NCBI RefSeq assembly: GCF_020531905.1 | Contig: NZ_JAJAWG010000009.1 | Coordinates: forward strand, 26,682-90,681 | Length of the DNA stretch: 64,000 nt | Source of the DNA: Deefgea salmonis | GTDB lineage: Bacteria > Pseudomonadota > Gammaproteobacteria > Burkholderiales > Chitinibacteraceae | Reading direction: 5' to 3' | Shown here: piece after piece, positions 44,477-53,535 of the stretch | Numbering within the stretch: position 1 is the first letter of the stretch | How the letters are laid out: each line of letters starts with the position of its first letter | Notes under the pieces: model-generated | What the model saw: only the letters and a program-made list of their open reading frames with translations | Told to the model about the DNA's origin: nothing | Database searches by the model: none | Position numbers and translations under genes: made by a program

Positions 44477-45331
44477 TTAACCTTTGACCGCACCTGCCGA
44501 CAAACCTTTTACAAAATATTTGCCGCAAAACACATACACCGCAATCGTTGGTAACGCCGCAATCAGTGCCGCAGCCATATCGACGTTGTATTCCTTCACA
44601 TTGGTTGAGGTATTGGCCATATTATTCAAGCCAACAGTAATCGGCTGACTATCCCCCGCTGAGAAAACCACACCAAATAAGAAATCATTCCAAATATTGG
44701 TAAATTGCCAAATCAACGTCACCATAATAATTGGCGTCGACATGGGCACAATAATTCGCCAAAAAATACGCCAAAATCCAGCCCCATCCAGCCGTGCGGC
44801 TTTAATCAGCTCATCGGGAATGCCCACGTAGTAATTACGAAAAAACAGCGTGGTTGAAGCTAAACCACACACCACATGCACAAAGACCAAGCCCGTCGTG
44901 GTACTGGCAATGCCTAGCCAACCCAGTGTTTGTGCCATCGGTAGCAGCAAGACCTGAAATGGCATGAACACCCCAAATAAAATCATCGCAAACACAATAT
45001 TGGAACCCGGAAAACGCCATTTCGATAATACATAACCGTTAATCGCGCCCAACGTCGTTGAAATCAACACCGCAGGAATGACCATTTTGACTGAGTTCAA
45101 AAAATAGCCCGACAAACCATCACAAGAAACCCCAGTACACGCCGAGCTCCACGCCTTGCCCCACGCAGCAAAACCGATGTTTTGTGGGAAGGACAATAAG
45201 TTGCCCGTGCGGATTTCTTCCATATCTTTCACCGACGTCGTCAGCATCACATACAGCGGAATCAAGTAATACAGCGCGGCAAACACCAGCGCGGCATACA
45301 CCAAACCCCGCCAAAAACGATCTTGAGTCAT
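44477..45331 (-). CDS. gtsC: Sugar ABC transporter permease (GtsC-like)
   Basis: 284 residues, six membrane helices. The cytoplasmic EAA-type loop, which docks onto the ATPase, is visible as IPDELIKAARLDGAGFWRIFWRIIVPMSTPI. It belongs to the MalG-like second permeases of carbohydrate uptake systems. It works with GtsB as a heterodimer. The gap to gtsB (162 bases) holds a large inverted repeat of the family seen at 5281-5806. Confidence 0.9.
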   Translation of the reverse strand: MTQDRFWRGLVYAALVFAALYYLIPLYVMLTTSVKDMEEIRTGNLLSFPQNIGFAAWGKAWSSACTGVSCDGLSGYFLNSVKMVIPAVLISTTLGAINGYVLSKWRFPGSNIVFAMILFGVFMPFQVLLLPMAQTLGWLGIASTTTGLVFVHVVCGLASTTLFFRNYYVGIPDELIKAARLDGAGFWRIFWRIIVPMSTPIIMVTLIWQFTNIWNDFLFGVVFSAGDSQPITVGLNNMANTSTNVKEYNVDMAAALIAALPTIAVYVFCGKYFVKGLSAGAVKG

Positions 45332-45357
45332 ACCATTCTCCCTGATACGCAAACCCG

Positions 45358-45461
45358 ACGCAGAGACGCAGAGGCGCGGAGCAAAACATCAGATGGCATC
45401 GTGCAGATTTGAGCTAAGTTCATGCTCAAAGGCGTTCCTCTGCGTCTTTGCGTCTCTGCGT
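45358..45461. repeat. Inverted repeat between gtsB and gtsC, related to the 180-bp repeat
   Basis: The left arm ACGCAGAGACGCAGAGGCG (45358-45376 onward) and the right arm CCTCTGCGTCTTTGCGTCTC (45437 onward to 45461) are near-complements of about 24 bases with roughly four mismatches, separated by 55 bases. The arm sequence is the same as the core of the 180-bp tandem repeat. In the gts transcript it would form a large hairpin 27 bases upstream of the gtsC start. Confidence 0.88.
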
Positions 45462-45493
45462 TCGCCGTTGTTTTTATATCTTGTGATAGGACA

Positions 45494-46393
45494 TTAACCA
45501 TTACCGTCTTTCCTCAGTTCTGAATACAAATACGGCACCACAATCGCGGCTACCGCCATCAGCATCATCATCGCGCTGGCCGCACCGACCCCCATTTGTC
45601 CCCGTGTAAACGCCATTGAATACATAAAGGTCGCCGGCAAATCGGATGAGTAGCCTGGGCCGCCGCCGGTTAATGCCATAATCAAATCGAAGCTTTTAAT
45701 CGCAATGTGTGAGAGCACCATCAAGGTTGAAAACACCACTGGCCGCAATGCCGGCAACACAATCTTCCAATAAATCCGTGGCAAGCTCGCGCCATCAATT
45801 TGCGCCGCTTTAATAATCGAGTCATCAACCCCACGCAAACCGGCCAAAAACAGCGCCATCACAAAGCCCGATGATTGCCATAATCCGGCCAGCACCACGG
45901 TATAAATCGACATTTCGGAATTAACTAACCAATCAAACGTGAACTGGGTAAAGCCCCAGTCATGCATTAATTTTTCTATCCCTAAGCCGGGATTCAAAAT
46001 CCATTTCCACGCCGTGCCGGTCACAATGAAAGACAGCGCCATAGGGTAAAGATAAATCGTGCGAATCGCCCCTTCAAAGCGAATTTTTTGATCCAATAAA
46101 ACCGCCAAAACGATACCGATTCCCATTGCGCCACCAATAAATAGCACCGCAAAAATCACTAAATTACGCACTGCGACCCACCAGCGCTCATTTTCAAATA
46201 AGGTGATGTATTGCGCTAAACCCGCCCATTCATAATTGGGCAGCATGCGCGAGGTGGTGAATGACAAATAGCCATTCCAGACAATAAAGCCATATAAAAA
46301 AACTAGGGTCAGAACAAACGACGGGGCTAAAACGAGGCGCGGCAGCCAGCGCTCCGCAAACCCATATTGGGCCGTACGGACAGGCATCGTCAT
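45494..46393 (-). CDS. gtsB: Sugar ABC transporter permease (GtsB-like)
   Basis: 299 residues, six membrane helices. A MalF-like first permease with the EAA loop GVDDSIIKAAQIDGASLPRIYWKIVLPALRP. The ATG at 46393 has GGAGAA upstream. It lies 92 bases downstream of gtsA, with a 49-bp palindromic element in the gap that could act as an RNA hairpin separating expression of the abundant binding protein from the permeases. Confidence 0.9.
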   Translation of the reverse strand: MTMPVRTAQYGFAERWLPRLVLAPSFVLTLVFLYGFIVWNGYLSFTTSRMLPNYEWAGLAQYITLFENERWWVAVRNLVIFAVLFIGGAMGIGIVLAVLLDQKIRFEGAIRTIYLYPMALSFIVTGTAWKWILNPGLGIEKLMHDWGFTQFTFDWLVNSEMSIYTVVLAGLWQSSGFVMALFLAGLRGVDDSIIKAAQIDGASLPRIYWKIVLPALRPVVFSTLMVLSHIAIKSFDLIMALTGGGPGYSSDLPATFMYSMAFTRGQMGVGAASAMMMLMAVAAIVVPYLYSELRKDGNG

Positions 46394-46427
46394 ATTGGAT
46401 TCTCCGCAAAAGCAAAGATAAATAGAT

Positions 46428-46476
46428 GGGTATATGAATGGGGCTATTTTATTTAAATGCATTCATCCATATACCC
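46428..46476. repeat. 49-bp GTAT-N37-ATAC element in the gtsA-gtsB gap
   Basis: Both ends perfect: GGGTAT and ATACCC, exact 41-base spacing. The first nine bases GGGTATATG pair with the last nine CATATACCC, with further partial pairing inside (AATG/CATT), so it can fold into a long hairpin. Confidence 0.75.
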
Positions 46477-46485
46477 TAGAGGAAA

Positions 46486-47730
46486 TTACATTGTTTTCGC
46501 TGCTTTAGCGATTTTGACTGCGGCGTCTTTCGCGCTCATTTTATCGTCGTTCCAGAACTGCGTAACCACATCAAACATGGCGCCTTGCGTCGCCGATTTC
46601 ATCGCCATGCCATGCGCCCACGATGGGATCAAAGTGCCTTTAGTCGATGCCATTTTGAAGTCTTCAGCCGACTTTTGACCACACAGATCAAACTTACTCA
46701 TATTCACGCCCAATCGAGCGGGAATTGAGCCTTTGTTTAAATTAAATAGCTCTTGAAATTCTGGGCTCATCAACGTGGCCGCTAAAGCTTGCTGGCCTTT
46801 TTCAGCCTCTTTGTTTTTCAATTTAAACATCGCAAAACTATCAATATTAAAGGTATACGCATTGGCAGTACCCGGTGCGGCTACGCACAGGAAGTCTTTG
46901 CCCGGTACTTTACCGGCCGCCATAAACTCGCCCTTAGCCCAGTCGCCCATAAACTGCATACCGGCTTTGCCATTAATCACCATGCTGGTGGCTAAATTCC
47001 ACTCACGGCCAGAGCTATTTTTATCGGTAAATGGTTTGATTTTTTTATACGTTTCCAAGGCCTTAATCATCGTTGGGCCACTTAAAGTGCCTTGATCAAG
47101 TTGCACAAACGCTTTTTTATAAAAATCAGCCCCGCCGACGCCCAAAGCAACGGTTTCAAATACGGTACTGTCTTGCCACGGTTGGCCACCATACGCCACG
47201 GGTTGCACGCCAATTTTTTGTAATGCCGCAGCGGTGACAAAAAACTCATCCCAAGTCGTTGGCACTTTGGCATTGGCTTTTTTGAGTAGCTCGGGGTTCA
47301 CCCATAACCAATTCACCCGATGCACATTCACAGGGGCAGCAACGTATTGACCTTTGTATTTCACAACGCTAGAGACCACGGGAGGCAATAATTTATCCCA
47401 GCCGCCTTTTTTCGCCACGTCATCAATTGAAGCGAGCACGCCTTCAGCGCCCCACTCTTGAATCGAAGGTCCTTTAATTTGCGCTGCCGCTGGTGGATTG
47501 CCAGAGACCACGCGCGTTTTGAGCGCCGTCATGGCGTTTTCACCGCCGCCACCGGCCACGGCAAAATCTTTCCAAGTGTAACCTTTGGCTTCCATCATTT
47601 TTTTTAATTCAGCCACAGACTTGGCTTCACCGCCTGAAGTCCAATAATGCAAGACTTCGACTTCAACAGCCTGTGCTGCGAATGCAACGCCCATTCCCGC
47701 GACCAACAAACCCAACTTGGTAAGACGCAT
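46486..47730 (-). CDS. gtsA: Sugar ABC transporter substrate-binding protein (GtsA-like)
   Basis: 414 residues with a signal peptide (cleaved near residue 21, AAQAVEV). The mature start EVEVLHYWTSGGEAKSV and the stretch GGQPWQDSTVFETVALG closely resemble glucose/mannose-binding proteins of Pseudomonas and Thermus type, so glucose or a related hexose is the likely ligand. First gene of gtsABC-ATPase. It lies downstream of a two-component system on the same strand, and its upstream region holds two palindromes that are candidate regulator sites. Confidence 0.9.
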   Translation of the reverse strand: MRLTKLGLLVAGMGVAFAAQAVEVEVLHYWTSGGEAKSVAELKKMMEAKGYTWKDFAVAGGGGENAMTALKTRVVSGNPPAAAQIKGPSIQEWGAEGVLASIDDVAKKGGWDKLLPPVVSSVVKYKGQYVAAPVNVHRVNWLWVNPELLKKANAKVPTTWDEFFVTAAALQKIGVQPVAYGGQPWQDSTVFETVALGVGGADFYKKAFVQLDQGTLSGPTMIKALETYKKIKPFTDKNSSGREWNLATSMVINGKAGMQFMGDWAKGEFMAAGKVPGKDFLCVAAPGTANAYTFNIDSFAMFKLKNKEAEKGQQALAATLMSPEFQELFNLNKGSIPARLGVNMSKFDLCGQKSAEDFKMASTKGTLIPSWAHGMAMKSATQGAMFDVVTQFWNDDKMSAKDAAVKIAKAAKTM

Positions 47731-47783
47731 TATCGTAATCTCCAGATGATTTTAATTTTGCCGAGTGCAGCCCTGCCTTCGGT

Positions 47784-47862
47784 TGTAGTCAGAATATAGT
47801 AACTACATATTGAGTAAAATCAGGTGATCACCGGACAGGTATTCAACCTAGGGTGAATACCT
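47784..47862. promoter_or_regulatory. Palindromic candidate operators upstream of gtsA
   Basis: At 47837-47862 arms AGGTATTCA and TGAATACCT flank a CCTAGG centre: 24 of 26 bases pair. At 47823-47832 lies the perfect 10-base palindrome GGTGATCACC. At 47784-47807 TGTAGT and ACTACA form a looser inverted repeat. They lie 54-132 bases upstream of the gtsA start, between the terminator of the response-regulator gene and gtsA. Likely bound by the adjacent FixJ-type regulator or a sugar repressor. Confidence 0.6.
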
Positions 47863-47873
47863 TACATTCAGAC

Positions 47874-47910
47874 GTAAAAAATGCCGTCCACCAAACACAT
47901 GAACGGCATT
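47874..47910 (-). terminator. Terminator of the FixJ-type regulator gene
   Basis: On the minus strand AATGCCGT / ACGGCATT (8 bp) with a 15-base loop, followed by TTTTACG. Confidence 0.85.
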
Positions 47911-47929
47911 GTTTTCTGACACGTATCTT

Positions 47930-48580
47930 TTACATCTTAACAAACCAATCACTCGCAGGCACTTCTTTGAGCATGGCGGCCAATTCCATCGCCGAATGCA
48001 CATGCATTTTGGTGAAAATGCGAGCCCGATGCACCTCAACCGTTTTGGTACTGATATCCAATCGATCGGCAATTTGTTTATTGAGCTTACCCAATAAGAT
48101 CTCTTGCAGTACTTCGCGCTCGCGCGGCGTTAAATCGGCCAGCAATTCCACCACTTTTTGTTGGTGCTGTGCATTGCCTCGGCGCTGCTGATCTTCACTC
48201 AAACAGGCTTGTACGCGGGTCAGCAATAAGTCTTGATCACAGGGTTTTTCCATGAAATCACTCGCGCCATCTTTGAGTGCATTCACCGCCATTGGCACAT
48301 CACCATGCCCCGTTAAAAAAATCACGGGCGGCAAATAACTGCCTTCGCGCAGCTCGGCAAACAGCTCAAGGCCGCTCATGCCGTCCATACGCACATCGAC
48401 AATCAAGCAAGCAAAACGGCTGGCATCGCCCTCATCCAAAAAAGCTTCGGCCGACGCATACGTTACGACAGGGCAATCGTGCGTTTCTAGCAACAACGCC
48501 AATGAATCACGTACTGCTTCATCATCATCAATCACCGCCACGGTTCGAATTGCCGCTTTGCTTGTCAAAACAGGCTTCAT
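47930..48580 (-). CDS. FixJ/NarL-type two-component response regulator
   Basis: 216 residues. Receiver domain with the phosphorylation site in CLIVDVRMDGMSGLEL (about residue 61), FLTGHGDVPMAVNAL and FMEKPCDQD, then a LuxR-type helix-turn-helix (LTPREREVLQEILLGKLNKQIADRLDIS, TVEVHRARI). Its ATG overlaps the stop of the sensor kinase gene (ATGA). The proximity to gtsABC suggests it controls sugar uptake, but this is inference. Confidence 0.93.
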   Translation of the reverse strand: MKPVLTSKAAIRTVAVIDDDEAVRDSLALLLETHDCPVVTYASAEAFLDEGDASRFACLIVDVRMDGMSGLELFAELREGSYLPPVIFLTGHGDVPMAVNALKDGASDFMEKPCDQDLLLTRVQACLSEDQQRRGNAQHQQKVVELLADLTPREREVLQEILLGKLNKQIADRLDISTKTVEVHRARIFTKMHVHSAMELAAMLKEVPASDWFVKM

Positions 48581-50874
48581 GATATTTCCTCACTCACATT
48601 AAAAGGCAGGCGAAACCGCATTCGAGTTCCACCACCGGGATTAGGTTCGGCCCACAAATGACCGCGATGTTGCTCAATCACTGAGCGGCAAATATTCAAG
48701 CCCATGCCCATCCCTTCGGACTTGGTACTATAGAACGGTTGAAATAATTGAGCTGGATCGGCCAAGCCGCTCCCTCGGTCAGCGACCGTCACCTTTAAGG
48801 TATCGGCGCTAAAGCTCGCACTGACGATAATTTGCCGCTCGCTAATCGGCGTATCACTCATTGATTCGAGCCCATTTTTAATCAAATTAAGCAGCACTTG
48901 CTCCAGCATCACCGGGTCCCCATTCAGGCTGGGTAAATCACTCGGAATATCGAGCACAATGCGTGCCTTCATTTTTTGCACCATCGGCCCTAATAATTGC
49001 ACCGGCACACTGACTAAATCATTTAACTTGCACAGTTCTCGCGTCGGTGCCCGTTTGACCACAAACTGCCGAATGCCCCGAATAATCTGCCCAGCTCGGC
49101 GCGCTTGTGCCGTCATTTTGACTAATGTTTCTTGCACTTTACCCAGCGGAGGATCTTTCTTATACAACATGGTCTCACACGCCGCGCTATAGCTGGCAAT
49201 CGCTGCCAATGGTTGATTCAGTTCATGCGCTAAGCTCGACGCCAATTCGCCCATATTGACCAGCCGGGCCGTGTGTTGCAATTGATCATTGCGCGTGCGT
49301 GCGGCCTCTTGCGCTTGTTGCCTTGCCGTAATATCGGTACAGATTTCCAGAATGGCGCTGCGATTATTCACCCAATCGACCTCACGCTGCTCAATTTGAT
49401 AAGTCCGCCCAGTGTGCATATCAACGCGTTCAAAGACCCCATCGTGCGCCGCTAAATCGGTGGGCCAGCGCATCAAACAATACGCCTCGGCCTCTTTAGG
49501 GATTGCAAACGTCTTGCTGTGATGCCGATTGCGATACAACAAGACACCGGTTTCAATATCAGTGACCGACACGGCCACCTCCAGCCCAGCCAATACCGTT
49601 CGCAATTGCTGACGCGAGCTAGCGAGCGCTTCACGCTCTTGCTTGAGCTCTGTCACGTCATACATGGACGCCATCCAGCCACGATGAACGCCGTGACTAT
49701 CGACTAATTTCGAAGAATACAAACGCACATCAAAGCGCTCGCCATCATTACGCATAAAGCGCAATTCAAAACCATTGGCCGGACATTCCCCCCGCAAAAT
49801 CGCCTGATAGGCATTGGCACATGCGTCCAAACATTCAGGAGGCCAAAACACCATCGGCGGCTTAGCGCCAATTAATTCCGCCTCAGTCCAGCCCACCATA
49901 TTGGCAAATGCCCGATTCACATAGCTCAGCTTGCCCTCTGTATCCATCGCACGTAAGCCAGTGACTAGCGAGGTTTCCATCGCCGAGCGAAATAAGATCT
50001 CATCGCGCAGCGCATACTCGGCATATTGCCTTTCACGCATCCGTAAACGCAGCATTTTCAGCGCCCACAACAGCAACAATAACAGCGCCGTAATTAAGCC
50101 AATCAACCAAAAATTAGACTGCTTGGCCACCGGATCAACAGATCTAGCCAATAAACGTAAGCTCTGCTGGCTCGCCCCGCCAAATGGCACTTCACGAATA
50201 TCCTTACCGCTTAATCGCGCGTGATAGCGATTGGGCGCAATCACTTGGTTGTTACTATCGACCAGTTGCAATTGATAGCGCTGCACCATCCACCACGGCA
50301 CGCGCTGCAATAATAAAATCGACAAATCGTAAACCGCCAGCACCGCGCCCTGATATTCCGTTTGATGAAAAAACGGTACCACATGGACCATTTGCGGTGA
50401 ATTACGCCAAATCACATTACTCACCATCGGGTAACCCAAGGTGGCCGCACCATCAATCACTTCGGTGAGTAAAGAATCATTTAAAGCCACCAAACTCTCG
50501 GGACGGCGCTCAAAATTGGGAAAGCCATCACCCCGCTGGCCTTTGGCATTCACCCACTCAATATTGACAATTTCTGGATTGGACTTCATCAGCGCCTCGG
50601 CGCGACGTTGAAAATCCAGCTGCTGCATGCTGTCCGATGCCAAGCCATACGCCAGATTTTCTAAAATATTTTGATTGCTTTGCAAGCGGCCGCGGATTTC
50701 TTGCTCTTGCCACAGCATGTCTTGCGCCATAGTCGCCTCACGGGCGAACAGCTCATTGCGATAATCTTGCCAAGCGTAAACCAAGACAGCGGTCAGCAAC
50801 GATGCAATCGCCAAATACGCCAAGGCCCACGGCCAATTACGTTGCCAACTGCTTAAATTAGGCCATTTTTTCAT
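48577..50874 (-). CDS. PAS-domain sensor histidine kinase
   Basis: 765 residues from the ATG at 50874. A membrane helix at about 15-37, a periplasmic sensor of about 200 residues, a second helix (NFWLIGLITALLLLLLWALK), two PAS domains and a kinase core of the FixL/DctB type (MGELASSLAHELNQPLAAI with the phosphorylated His, NLIKNGLESM, GMGMGLNICRSVI). Upstream in-frame starts fall inside the pepD terminator and are rejected, though this ATG itself has no good Shine-Dalgarno. Coupled to the response regulator gene by a 4-base overlap. Confidence 0.9.
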   Translation of the reverse strand: MKKWPNLSSWQRNWPWALAYLAIASLLTAVLVYAWQDYRNELFAREATMAQDMLWQEQEIRGRLQSNQNILENLAYGLASDSMQQLDFQRRAEALMKSNPEIVNIEWVNAKGQRGDGFPNFERRPESLVALNDSLLTEVIDGAATLGYPMVSNVIWRNSPQMVHVVPFFHQTEYQGAVLAVYDLSILLLQRVPWWMVQRYQLQLVDSNNQVIAPNRYHARLSGKDIREVPFGGASQQSLRLLARSVDPVAKQSNFWLIGLITALLLLLLWALKMLRLRMRERQYAEYALRDEILFRSAMETSLVTGLRAMDTEGKLSYVNRAFANMVGWTEAELIGAKPPMVFWPPECLDACANAYQAILRGECPANGFELRFMRNDGERFDVRLYSSKLVDSHGVHRGWMASMYDVTELKQEREALASSRQQLRTVLAGLEVAVSVTDIETGVLLYRNRHHSKTFAIPKEAEAYCLMRWPTDLAAHDGVFERVDMHTGRTYQIEQREVDWVNNRSAILEICTDITARQQAQEAARTRNDQLQHTARLVNMGELASSLAHELNQPLAAIASYSAACETMLYKKDPPLGKVQETLVKMTAQARRAGQIIRGIRQFVVKRAPTRELCKLNDLVSVPVQLLGPMVQKMKARIVLDIPSDLPSLNGDPVMLEQVLLNLIKNGLESMSDTPISERQIIVSASFSADTLKVTVADRGSGLADPAQLFQPFYSTKSEGMGMGLNICRSVIEQHRGHLWAEPNPGGGTRMRFRLPFNVSEEIS

Positions 50875-50933
50875 AGGGGAGAGGATACGATGAACTGGGT
50901 TCGATTCCCCATACAGTAATACCCATGCCGCAG

Positions 50934-50967
50934 AAAAACAAAAACCCTGCTTCATTTGCAGGGTTTT
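50934..50967 (-). terminator. Terminator of pepD
   Basis: On the minus strand a 9-bp stem AAACCCTGC / GCAGGGTTT with a 7-base loop, followed by a T-rich stretch. It separates pepD from the sensor kinase gene. Confidence 0.88.
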
Positions 50968-50990
50968 GCGTCTCAATCACCACATCGGCG

Positions 50991-52445
50991 TTAATTTGCC
51001 ACTGGCACCGCCGCCAAACTGGCGGTCAGTAAAGCCCAAAATTGCGTCACCGAGGCCATCTCAACGCGCTCATCCGGAGAATGCGCGCCGCGAATTGTCG
51101 GCCCAAATGACACCATATCTAATGCCGGATACGCTTTACCAATCAAACCGCATTCCAAACCAGCATGAATCACCTTCACTTTGGGCGCTGCGCCATACAG
51201 CGCTTGATAGGTCTGTTGCAGCACCGTTAAAGCCCGCGATTGCAGATTGGGCGCCCAGCCTGGATAAGCGCCGCTACTTTCCACCGCAAATCCACCTAAG
51301 CGCGCAATCGCCCGAATGGTTTGAACCAATTCGGTAATCCCTGTTTCAGTTAAAGAGCGCACCATTAACACAGCATCAAAACGCCGGCCATCAAACTGCA
51401 CCACCCCCAAATTATTCGAGCTTTCCACCACGCCCGCCACCTCGTTACTCCAGCGACGAATGCCATGCGGTAAGCCCATCAATAAATTCACCACCTTGGC
51501 ACTATCTGCATGACTGAGCACCTGCTCGGCCTGTCCATCAACCACCTGCAGTGCAATATCGCTTTCAACGGCTTGTAACTCTTGCTGCCATTCGGCCAAG
51601 CATTGCGCAGCAAACGCCGCAAAATTCGCCGCATCACACGCCGGAATTGCAATCCGCGCAAACGCTTCACGCGGTAAAGCATTGCGTAATGAGCCGCCAC
51701 GCAAACTCACCAAGCGTAAATCAAATAGGGGTATTGCTTGGAACAACAGACGAGACATGAGCTTGATGGCATTACCCCGCTCAAGATGAATATCAACCCC
51801 AGAATGCCCGCCCTTCAAACCGGTTAACGCCAGATCACGCACCACCCAACCTGCAGGCATCGGCTCAGGATGTAAAGTTTGCCCGACACTGATATCAATG
51901 CCACCGGCACAGCCAACGTACAACTCGCCCCAATCTTCAGTATCTAAATTAAACAGCAACTGCCCTTGCAAGCAATTGGGCTGCAAGCCCTTCGCGCCGC
52001 TCATGCCCGACTCTTCGTCGATAGTCAGCAACACCTCAAGCGGGCCATGAGCCAGATCTTGACTTTCCAACACCGCTAACGCCGCAGCCACCCCAATCCC
52101 GTTGTCAGCCCCGAGTGTCGTCCCCTCGGCATGCATCCAACCATCGGCAATATAGGTTTTAATTGGGTCACGCAAAAAATCATGCGTTACGGCTTCGTTT
52201 TTTAACGCCACCATATCCAAATGCCCTTGCAACACCACGCCCAGACGATTTTCCATCCCCGGCGTCGCGGGCTTGCGAATCAGTAAATTACCAACGGCAT
52301 CGAGCTCATGACTTAAGCCCAATTGCGCGGCCCAAGCTTGAATGTGCGCTCGCAACGCCGCCTCATGATGCGATGGTCGCGGATAAGCACACAACACGGC
52401 AAAGTGCTGCCACAACAAGCTCGGTTCAACGTTTTTACAAATCAT
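50991..52445 (-). CDS. pepD: Aminoacyl-histidine dipeptidase (PepD)
   Basis: 484 residues, M20 metallopeptidase family, beta-Ala-His/Xaa-His dipeptidase type. Motifs: GVVLQGHLDMVA (His, Asp), GTTLGADNGIGVAAALA, LLTIDEESGMSGAKGL (catalytic Glu), LFNLDTEDWGELYVGCAGG, GLKGGHSGVDIH, and HAGLECGLIGKAYP near the end. Hydrolyses dipeptides in the cytosol. The start at 52445 has GAGG 6 bases upstream. Confidence 0.95.
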   Translation of the reverse strand: MICKNVEPSLLWQHFAVLCAYPRPSHHEAALRAHIQAWAAQLGLSHELDAVGNLLIRKPATPGMENRLGVVLQGHLDMVALKNEAVTHDFLRDPIKTYIADGWMHAEGTTLGADNGIGVAAALAVLESQDLAHGPLEVLLTIDEESGMSGAKGLQPNCLQGQLLFNLDTEDWGELYVGCAGGIDISVGQTLHPEPMPAGWVVRDLALTGLKGGHSGVDIHLERGNAIKLMSRLLFQAIPLFDLRLVSLRGGSLRNALPREAFARIAIPACDAANFAAFAAQCLAEWQQELQAVESDIALQVVDGQAEQVLSHADSAKVVNLLMGLPHGIRRWSNEVAGVVESSNNLGVVQFDGRRFDAVLMVRSLTETGITELVQTIRAIARLGGFAVESSGAYPGWAPNLQSRALTVLQQTYQALYGAAPKVKVIHAGLECGLIGKAYPALDMVSFGPTIRGAHSPDERVEMASVTQFWALLTASLAAVPVAN

Positions 52446-52825
52446 GCAAAGCCTCAAACAACATTCAACTAGGGCGACAATCTACGGGAATTCGCCAATT
52501 TCAGCTGCAGCATTTTAGCTGAATAGGTATTTTTCACACCGAGCACCAACCCGCACAAACCAAAACATCGCGACACATCAAAATTTTATACCGATGTATT
52601 TGAATAAAGACCAACAAATTCAAGCGCTAGATTGAGATACCCTATAAATCAATAAAAATAAATCCTAAAAAAATAAAAATAAAACCCCAGTATTACCAAC
52701 AGCAAAAGCAATTATTCTTATCGCCTATTCATAATGAATTTGGTTTAAAGCAAATTCCATCTACCTCTTTTGTCTTAGTCTAGAGCACGTTGATCTAGAG
52801 ATCCGTCGCCTAAGGAATTGCCGCC
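52446..52825. other. Intergenic region upstream of rquA and pepD (divergent)
   Basis: 380 bases, strongly AT-rich, including A-runs near 52660-52690. It holds a variant 49-bp GTAT-N37-ATAC element at 52594-52642. It must carry the promoters of pepD and rquA. No recognisable FNR box found by eye. Confidence 0.45.
52594..52642. repeat. 49-bp GTAT-N37-ATAC element (variant left end)
   Basis: ATGTAT at the left end, ATACCC at the right, exact 41-base spacing, with a TGAAT...ATTCA inner pair. Upstream of rquA. Confidence 0.55.
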
Positions 52826-53533
52826 ATGACCCAAAATCACCCCAAACTGACCACTGATCCCTATTACGACGGCGTGCCCAAATACATGACCGAAGTGTAC
52901 GACTGGGCCTATGTTGACCCCAAATGGGTGAAAGTCCTTGATCGCAATATCGTGGTGCGCGTTTTGCTGTTTTTAAACGATCAACGACTGATGAAATGCT
53001 ATCTGGACGAAATCCAACCGGGCATGCGCGTTTGGCAATTAGCCCATGTCTATGGCGATTTAGTCCGCCGCGCCGCGCAACGCGTTGGCCCCGCCGGCGC
53101 CTTTCATTTAACCGATATCACGCCGATCCAAATTGAACATGGCAGCGAAAAACTAAAAGACCTAGATTGGGCCAAAGTCATTCGCAGCGATGCGGCAGGC
53201 TTTACTGGCATCGGCGGCGACTATCAACTGATCTGTAGTTTTTTCTTATTGCACGAAGTACCCGACGACAAAAAATACGAAATCGTCAATCATATGCTGG
53301 CTCAATTGCCAGTTGGCGGCAAAGCCATTTTTGTCGATTATCACAACCCCAAAAAATGGCAACCGATTCGCTACATCCTCAAACTCGTCAACCACCTGCT
53401 CGAACCGTTTGCCAATGCCTTATGGGACAACGAAATTCAGCACTACGCCAGTGACGCCGACCAATACACGTGGAAAAAACGGACGATTTTTGGTGGGGTG
53501 TATCAGTGCGTGGTGGTGGAGCACGCGAAGTAA
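52826..53533 (+). CDS. rquA: Rhodoquinone biosynthesis methyltransferase-like protein RquA
   Basis: 235 residues. RquA replaces a methoxy group of ubiquinone by an amino group, giving rhodoquinone, the low-potential quinone used with fumarate reductase in anaerobic respiration. Hallmarks recognised: VPKYMTEVYDWAYVDP, the atypical VYGDLVRRAA in place of a normal SAM loop, CSFFLLHEVPDDKKYEIV, FVDYHNPKKWQP, LLEPFANALWDNEI and TIFGGVYQCVVVE at the end. The ATG has AAGGA 9 bases upstream. The gene is followed directly by a GGGGACT heptamer array. Confidence 0.9.
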   Translation: MTQNHPKLTTDPYYDGVPKYMTEVYDWAYVDPKWVKVLDRNIVVRVLLFLNDQRLMKCYLDEIQPGMRVWQLAHVYGDLVRRAAQRVGPAGAFHLTDITPIQIEHGSEKLKDLDWAKVIRSDAAGFTGIGGDYQLICSFFLLHEVPDDKKYEIVNHMLAQLPVGGKAIFVDYHNPKKWQPIRYILKLVNHLLEPFANALWDNEIQHYASDADQYTWKKRTIFGGVYQCVVVEHAK

Positions 53534-53535
53534 AC

